Below, in pieces: positions 58,926 through 64,000 of a stretch of 64,000 nucleotides of DNA (the stretch's first letter is position 1; each line of letters opens with the position of its first letter). The notes below the pieces were generated by a model that saw only the letters and a list, made by a program, of their open reading frames with translations, was not told where the DNA came from and searched no databases. Origin of the DNA: Limonium bicolor (Eukaryota; Streptophyta; Magnoliopsida; Caryophyllales; Plumbaginaceae); contig CM041779.1 of assembly GCA_023374045.1 (NCBI GenBank), positions 267,602,131 to 267,666,130 of the forward strand. Reading direction: 5' to 3'. Both the position numbers and the translations under genes were made by a program.

Positions 58926-60032
58926 TATGTATGTGATAAGTTCCATAAGGGAACCTTTAACTAATAAGTATATGTTATGTATGGAGAGGAATCCGGTTGT
59001 CCCGGTCGCGCGTATTGTTTGGGAGTTAATATTATATGTGAAATTAACTCCCATCCTGTTATGTTAGGGTTGTTTTCCTTCATTGGATTTCGACCTCCCA
59101 CTAGCTTAGCCAAAGCTTACCTACCCGACCTCCACATCGGGCTAGGAGGGAAATTATGTACAATGTTGGTAGGGTGTTGAAGCCTAAGTTCGCTTCGACT
59201 CCCTCTTTGTTATGTTACGGTTGTTTTTCCTCCTTGAATTACAACCACCCACAAGCTTAACCAAGGCTTACCTACCTCATCACTATTGGAGCTAGGGAGA
59301 AATTGTGCATGTTGTGTACGGTCCTATATGAGGCCGCCACTCAAGTAAAGAAAATGTATGTATGTTGTGCTCGGGCTTATATCACCCCGACACTCCCAAA
59401 GTGAAGTCTATGTACTCTAAGAAGAGTGAAATTAAGTTGTGTATGTTATAAAGTGGAGTGTGTTGTTATGTTGAGTATGCTAACCCTGTGTTTGTATTCT
59501 GTTAATGGATGTTTGCTTATAAGCATGATATGTGGGAGTTTGTGCATGTATGAAATAAAATCAACCGCATGCTAAGACGACAATTAGTTGTGCGTGGCCT
59601 GGTAGCATGCGGGCTGCGGGATTACCATACCAGCAAAGGTGCTGACCCCCTTTGGAGGCCCCCATTACTCTACAGGTACGAAGGAGCTGGTAGCCGTTCG
59701 AGAGTAGGACGGGTAGTTGCTGTCCGTGGGTAGACATTCAAATTGAGATTGTATTGTAGGTGTAGTAAGACCGAAATTGTTATCGGCATTAGTTTGTAAA
59801 TACTCGGTACAGTTGTAATGTAAGTGTATAATGAATGCTGGACATGGAACGGGAATTATGTGTAGTTGCTCGGGAGTTTAGTCCATCAGACCGGTATGAT
59901 GTATGTATGTTAGCCTTAATAGCCACGTGGGTGGCTAACGGCGTGTAACACTCAGTGATTTGGTCAGTGATTGTGATGTAAGTTCCGCTGCAATTAATAG
60001 TTAAATGTACAGTTTGTAGTTGGGGTGTTACA
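58926..60032 (+). repeat. LTR C, last part
   Basis: It resumes LTR C after the TAT duplication and ends GGGGTGTTACA. It contains two diverged CCACTAGCTTAGCC/CCACAAGCTTAACC segments (59097, 59248) and a hairpin cassette (59578-59658). No gene is visible; the 67-codon frame at 58977 has no known motif. Confidence 0.8.
59578..59658 (+). promoter_or_regulatory. Three-hairpin cassette of LTR C
   Basis: CGAC-AATTA-GTTG (59578-59590), CAGCA-AAGG-TGCTG (59631-59644), CCCCC-TTT-GGAGG (59646-59658). The order and the 41-base spacing match B exactly. The first stem uses a G-U pair and the third has one mismatch. Confidence 0.6.
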
Positions 60033-60037
60033 AAAAG

Positions 60038-60049
60038 TGGTATCAGAGC
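60038..60049 (+). other. Primer binding site of element C, in a hairpin
   Basis: TGGTATCAGAGC five bases after the LTR end. Stem ATCAGAGCG (60042-60050) with CGCTCTGAT (60057-60065), 9 bp, as in A. Confidence 0.9.
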
Positions 60050-60233
60050 GAAGTATCGCTCTGATGACTGAATTACCGAGCTTAGGAAGTACCGAGTTAA
60101 GAGTTTAGTACTTTGGGTTAAGGGTTGAGTGATAGCGTGAGAAGTACGCTAGTTAGGAAACACCAGTGTGTACTGGATACCTACAGTATCCATCCCGCCC
60201 TCCACAAACCCTATTATATAACTTGGAAGGAAC

Positions 60234-60280
60234 GCCAGAGAGATGGAAGTCATCTCTTACTCGGGAAAACCCGATCTGGC
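60234..60280 (+). other. Conserved three-way RNA junction, element C
   Basis: Outer stem GCCAG/CTGGC, hairpin AGAGATG-GAAGT-CATCTCT (60239-60257) and hairpin TCGGG-AAAA-CCCGA. The first hairpin carries T-A where B carries A-T, and its loop sequence is completely different. Confidence 0.6.
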
Positions 60281-60441
60281 AGTTGATATTTACCTCTGTA
60301 AGTTCGGAGAACCTGTCATACGGTAGATTCTGAAAGATGTGAATCCCGAAGACGGTTTCCATCTGAACAATGTTTGCCGCATTTAATAGCGAAAAGTGGA
60401 GAATCTTATGCATAGAGGAATAGAATTTCCGGCAACCTGGG

Positions 60442-60461
60442 TCGACACGCGGAGCAGTCGA
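60442..60461 (+). other. Conserved TCGAC/GTCGA hairpin, element C
   Basis: TCGAC (60442-60446) pairs with GTCGA (60457-60461) around a 10-base loop, the same loop length as in A and B. Confidence 0.5.
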
Positions 60462-60785
60462 GAACAACCAGCTTGCAAAGCACCAATAGTGCAACAATGG
60501 AGAAGTGAAGTAAAGAAACCCGAGATGAGAGTGTCTACGGATCACCAATGTTAACTAAAACAGCAACAGTATAAACGTGAGGAAACGATACTAAGAAAAG
60601 GGAGTCTCCAAGAATGGGAAACACCCTAGTTGATGGTTGTCATGTGCAAACAGTGAGAAGTAACCCGAAGATTTATTATTAAGATTGTAAGATCAAAGTA
60701 AGGGCCAACAAGGCCACTGACGTCAGTACGGATGAAAGCAATACCACAACCGATGTGTATTGAACCGATAACCAGTTAGCATGGC

Positions 60786-60805
60786 GCACTTGCCATGGCA
60801 AGTGC
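60786..60805. other. Conserved 20-base palindrome, element C
   Basis: GCACTTGCCATGGCAAGTGC, perfectly self-complementary. Confidence 0.55.
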
Positions 60806-63557
60806 TGCTACAACAAGGCTGTGCGGGAAATTTTTAACAACTACCAAGTACTTAGTAAAGTACCATGAAGTAAAGTGAGATCATCATAACTGTGGAAAGG
60901 CTTAATAGCCTGACCTCAGTACTTGGAACCACACCAGTCAGCAAGAAGCTAGACTTGGTTAAGGCGAGAAAATGTTGTGAAACCACGAGAATTTTCTTTC
61001 AAACTTAAATTCATTTTTCAAAACCTTTTTCAAAACCAAATTTTCTTTCAAACCCAATCTATTTTAAATTCTTCTCCTTTTAAAACCAGACCAGAAGACC
61101 TACACCGGCCTCAGTGCCACATGGTAGGTAATTTATACCCAGTTTACTTCGAATAACCGGATGGAAACCGGTAAACCCAAGGGTAACAACCCGAGGAATG
61201 GATTGAGTTCATAATAATACAACAGTGGATACATTTCCCTTGATTAAGTTCGGGAAGCATGGAATGCATATTATCATGGGATAATATAAGAGGAGTTGAC
61301 AACAGAATACTTCACCTAGGCGTGTGACGGACACTACGAGTGTACCAACAGTAATGTGGGACGACTGCACTCCAATAGGAGCTTGTGGGCCTGACAAACC
61401 TTCTTATAGGTTAATCGGGTAAGTAGCAATGTATCAGTAGGATACCCCATGTATGTATACGAGTGGAGTCTGGAACACGGGAAGTAGTCGACTCCATACT
61501 ACGGTCCGAAGTAAAAGTCAAGCAAGAGCAATGGATTACATCAAATGGTTGAAGTAAAGGAACCCAGTCAAGTTAAGGAAACTAAAGGAATCAGTAAGTT
61601 CATTTTAAGGAAATGTTTAAAGGTGAACAAGTAAGAAGTGCACTGGTTAGTAAGTAAAGACATCGCACATGTCTTAAGAATCCTGAAGGATGAACATAAT
61701 AGCTGGAGTAAGTACCCAGCCTACATATGGTGAGGCAAATGCCTACAATGGATATGTTAATGTGCAATGATCGGGATGAGCTCCCGAGATATCAATTTCA
61801 CTAAAGAGGATATTTAACCCAACAAAGAACGCAGAGCGAAGTAGTAAATCAAACATACCAACAAGTGCAAGCCAAATATGATGGCATGACCTAATAACAC
61901 CCAGGAGTTATCCTTAAAAGGGTGTTTGGGTCAACAATGGTTGAATGAGATAACGTGGCAGAAACGCAAGGGTTGAAACTAACACCCGGTTTAAGCATAA
62001 GTCGTCAGAAAGAAGTCTGACATCCTTGAAGGAGCATCCCATGAAAGGAATAACGACCTTGTCATTGAGTCCAATGCAACCTATAAACCGTGTAATATGT
62101 ACGGAGAAGTAAATGTGTGTGAACAGCCTACAATGAGCAGAGCTTGAGGCAATAAGGCTTATAAGCCACAAGTAGAATGTGTTAAGAAAATGTTATTGAT
62201 TACGAAAGTTCATGTGATATAAGTAAGTAAAGCGGATAACGAACCACTACTTTAAGAGCGAGGATACCTCTTGATATGTGAGACCGCAACAACGGTAGTT
62301 ATGTGAACAGAGTTCAGGGAATATGTTAAGGGTTGACCATGTTGTTATTACCCAAGAATGATGTGAGTAGGAATAAATCGAAAAGAAGTGTTTATACCAG
62401 TTGTAGAGACCCACCATAGGTGTGGGATACTAAGTGCAAAATGAACAACGCTCAAGGAGCATGGGGGTGCGAAGAATAGCGTCCTAAGAAATCAGCCAAA
62501 CAAGTGGCGAAACACAGTGTAATGGCGAAAGCTAATATAATAGCGGATGCAGTATAAGTTAATGTTATACAATGAGTAACCGCACGGTGCGTAGTAAACG
62601 ACCGTTGTCTAAGTATTCTTAAATAATAATGTGACAATAAGACCAGTCATGAGTGAAACTCAATGGACATACAAGTAAGTGGTGAAACGCAGACTGGGCA
62701 ATAAGCCAGTAGTTGATACCATGTGATAAGGGACTCAGTGAGAATTCCCATTGCTATCACATAAGTGATTTACTGTCAAGAGTTTACGCCTCTGCACTCT
62801 GTATGACTGAGTGTTTTGGTATTGCTCTCGTGCAGTAATGCGAGTGAGGTAGCTAGGAAGTTTGAGAAATGTTAAATGTGATAGAAAGACAAGACTTATG
62901 ATGTGATAAAACCGATGCATAAGCAAAGCACGGTCGTACCATTCAAAGGTACTTGGTTGACATAAGTGACTACAGTAACACGATTGTTAAATATCGGTAT
63001 GGAATATACCTCAAGTGTGGGAAATAATCGAAAGAGTACTACACATTAAGTAGTAGCTCAAATTCAACCGAAAATAAGTTGGAAGAAATCAAGTAAGTCA
63101 GTGTGGAATACAGTAAATTATCATGAAAGTGGAGAGAAAGTTTGTAACTCACCGAGTTCGCTCATGGTAAGTGAAACCACGCGTCGGTTGAGAAACCGTT
63201 ATTACCAAGATAAAGGTGATAATCGGGGATGTACAATACAGTAAGAATAATGTATGGGGGCAAACTAAGCCCTAAAGTTATCAAGAGTTGCGCAGCAGAA
63301 ACTGGTGAACCAGTGATTCAAACGTTGAATGCGAATAGTGAACATGAGTGAATGGCAAACTAATGATGCCTAAAAGCCTCACAGGCCAGAATCGAAACCA
63401 GTTAAGAGTTAAAATAAACTCTAGTGAGAATTCTTGGTTAGGGACTAAACCGCCAATATGGCTAAGATCCTCAAACTGGAACACATTTTGTAATAAACCG
63501 CGTGGAGACAAAACACTTCACGACGGTAGGACGTTATAAACCAGTGATTAAGTGATT

Positions 63558-63594
63558 GATTACGTGGGCGTAATCCCTTTTAAGGGGGGTAGAG
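63558..63594 (+). other. Internal polypurine copy and hairpin, element C
   Basis: GATTACG-TGGG-CGTAATC (63558-63575) followed by TTTTAAGGGGGGTAGAG (63578-63594), the same as the 3' polypurine tract of B up to GTAGA. Confidence 0.6.
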
Positions 63595-64000
63595 CGCAAA
63601 CCGTTTAGTGTATTTTACCGTGCAAGTGTACGTGAAATAGTGTGCATAGCACAAAATAATTTGTTTTGATGATTGGTGTGTGTGTTACATAAACATACGC
63701 ATACATTCATGGTTTAATTATGGTAACTGCGCACAGAAGATGCGAATACCATTGTGATAAGTGTGTTTATTGTGTCAACGGATGTGTGAGAAAGTATAAG
63801 TATAAGGGAGTAGAAAAACTCCCGGGGAACTAAACCCCGACAGTATATGTTTATATGATACCAAATGTAATTTGTGTATTATATTTTGATAAAAAAAATA
63901 TATATCGATATGTGTATATATACAGTATTGTGGTTCATGAGGATGTATGAAACCGATATAAAACCTAGTAAGAATTAAATTCCCTAGGTAGCTTGATTTA

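Larger units (their letters stand above)
31344..64000 (+). mobile_element. Non-autonomous LTR retrotransposon C (incomplete, interrupted)
   Basis: C starts TGAAATACCCCAAACC at 31344 and runs past the window end. Its 5' LTR is in three parts: 31344-32214, 46239-48314 and 58926-60032, about 4.05 kb together, separated by element B and a CACTA transposon. A primer site follows at 60038. The interior seen so far (60033-64000) is non-coding and carries the same conserved hairpins as A and B. From the spacing in A and B, its polypurine tract and 3' LTR should begin about 0.7-0.8 kb beyond the window. Confidence 0.8.
60033..64000 (+). other. Non-coding interior of element C (incomplete)
   Basis: Nearly 4 kb with no coding frame. 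It shares islands with A and B: CCAGT hairpin (60163-60176), CCCGCCCTCCACA (60195), three-way junction (60234-60280), TCGAC hairpin (60442-60461), palindrome (60786-60805), CTCC-AATA-GGAG stem (61370-61381), GTTGCGCAGCAGAAAC (63287) and an internal polypurine copy (63558-63594). The polypurine tract itself lies beyond the window. Confidence 0.75.

Overview
This window is plant intergenic DNA made almost entirely of nested transposable elements. I see no intact host gene, rRNA, tRNA or CRISPR array. Evidence for a flowering plant: a plant-type L1 LINE with a DUF4283/zinc-knuckle ORF1, a CACTA (En/Spm) transposon with TNP2-type transposase and a Transposase_24/Ulp1 gene, a Mutator-type MITE, and very long (4.0-4.5 kb) LTRs with initiator-tRNA-Met primer sites. 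I cannot name the species; a eudicot with a large genome is my guess only.

Layout. 1-~530: fragment related to an insertion met again at 7582-9427. ~530-5846 and 23865-~24905: one decayed LINE, split by LTR element A (5847-23864, duplicated CTAAG). A has long LTRs (5847-11946 and 19611-23864), a primer site, a polypurine tract and a non-coding interior. Its 5' LTR holds a 1.85-kb insertion (7582-9427), and its interior holds a 1.96-kb near-perfect inverted repeat (14903-16861, duplicated GGGAC). 24993-25539: a 547-bp foldback MITE with a 9-bp duplication. 26281-28477: a related LTR on the minus strand. From 28478 the elements stack: the start of LTR D (28478-31343) is interrupted by element C (from 31344 to beyond the window). 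C is interrupted by element B (32215-46238, duplicated ATGGG, both LTRs 4,492 bp) and by a 10.6-kb CACTA transposon (48315-58925, duplicated TAT). C's 5' LTR ends at 60032, and its interior fills the rest of the window.

How it works together. A, B and C belong to one superfamily: LTRs starting TGAAATACCCC and ending GTTACA, the same primer site, the same polypurine tract, and interiors of about 5.0-5.7 kb without gag or pol. They fit LARD-type non-autonomous LTR retrotransposons that depend on proteins made elsewhere. The sequence before the polypurine tract resembles that of Tekay/Del chromoviruses, so a Ty3/gypsy partner is my inference. The CACTA element carries its own genes on the minus strand, all frameshifted.

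Most interesting signal. Although A, B and C have diverged, they share a series of short hairpins at matching places in the LTR and the non-coding interior. Several show paired (compensatory) base changes, and one keeps its stem while its loop changes between GAAA, TTCG and AAGG. There is also a second, internal copy of the polypurine tract about 1.2 kb before the 3' one, next to a conserved hairpin. This suggests that the interior is a structured RNA kept for packaging, dimerisation or reverse transcription rather than decayed filler. All comparisons were made by eye.
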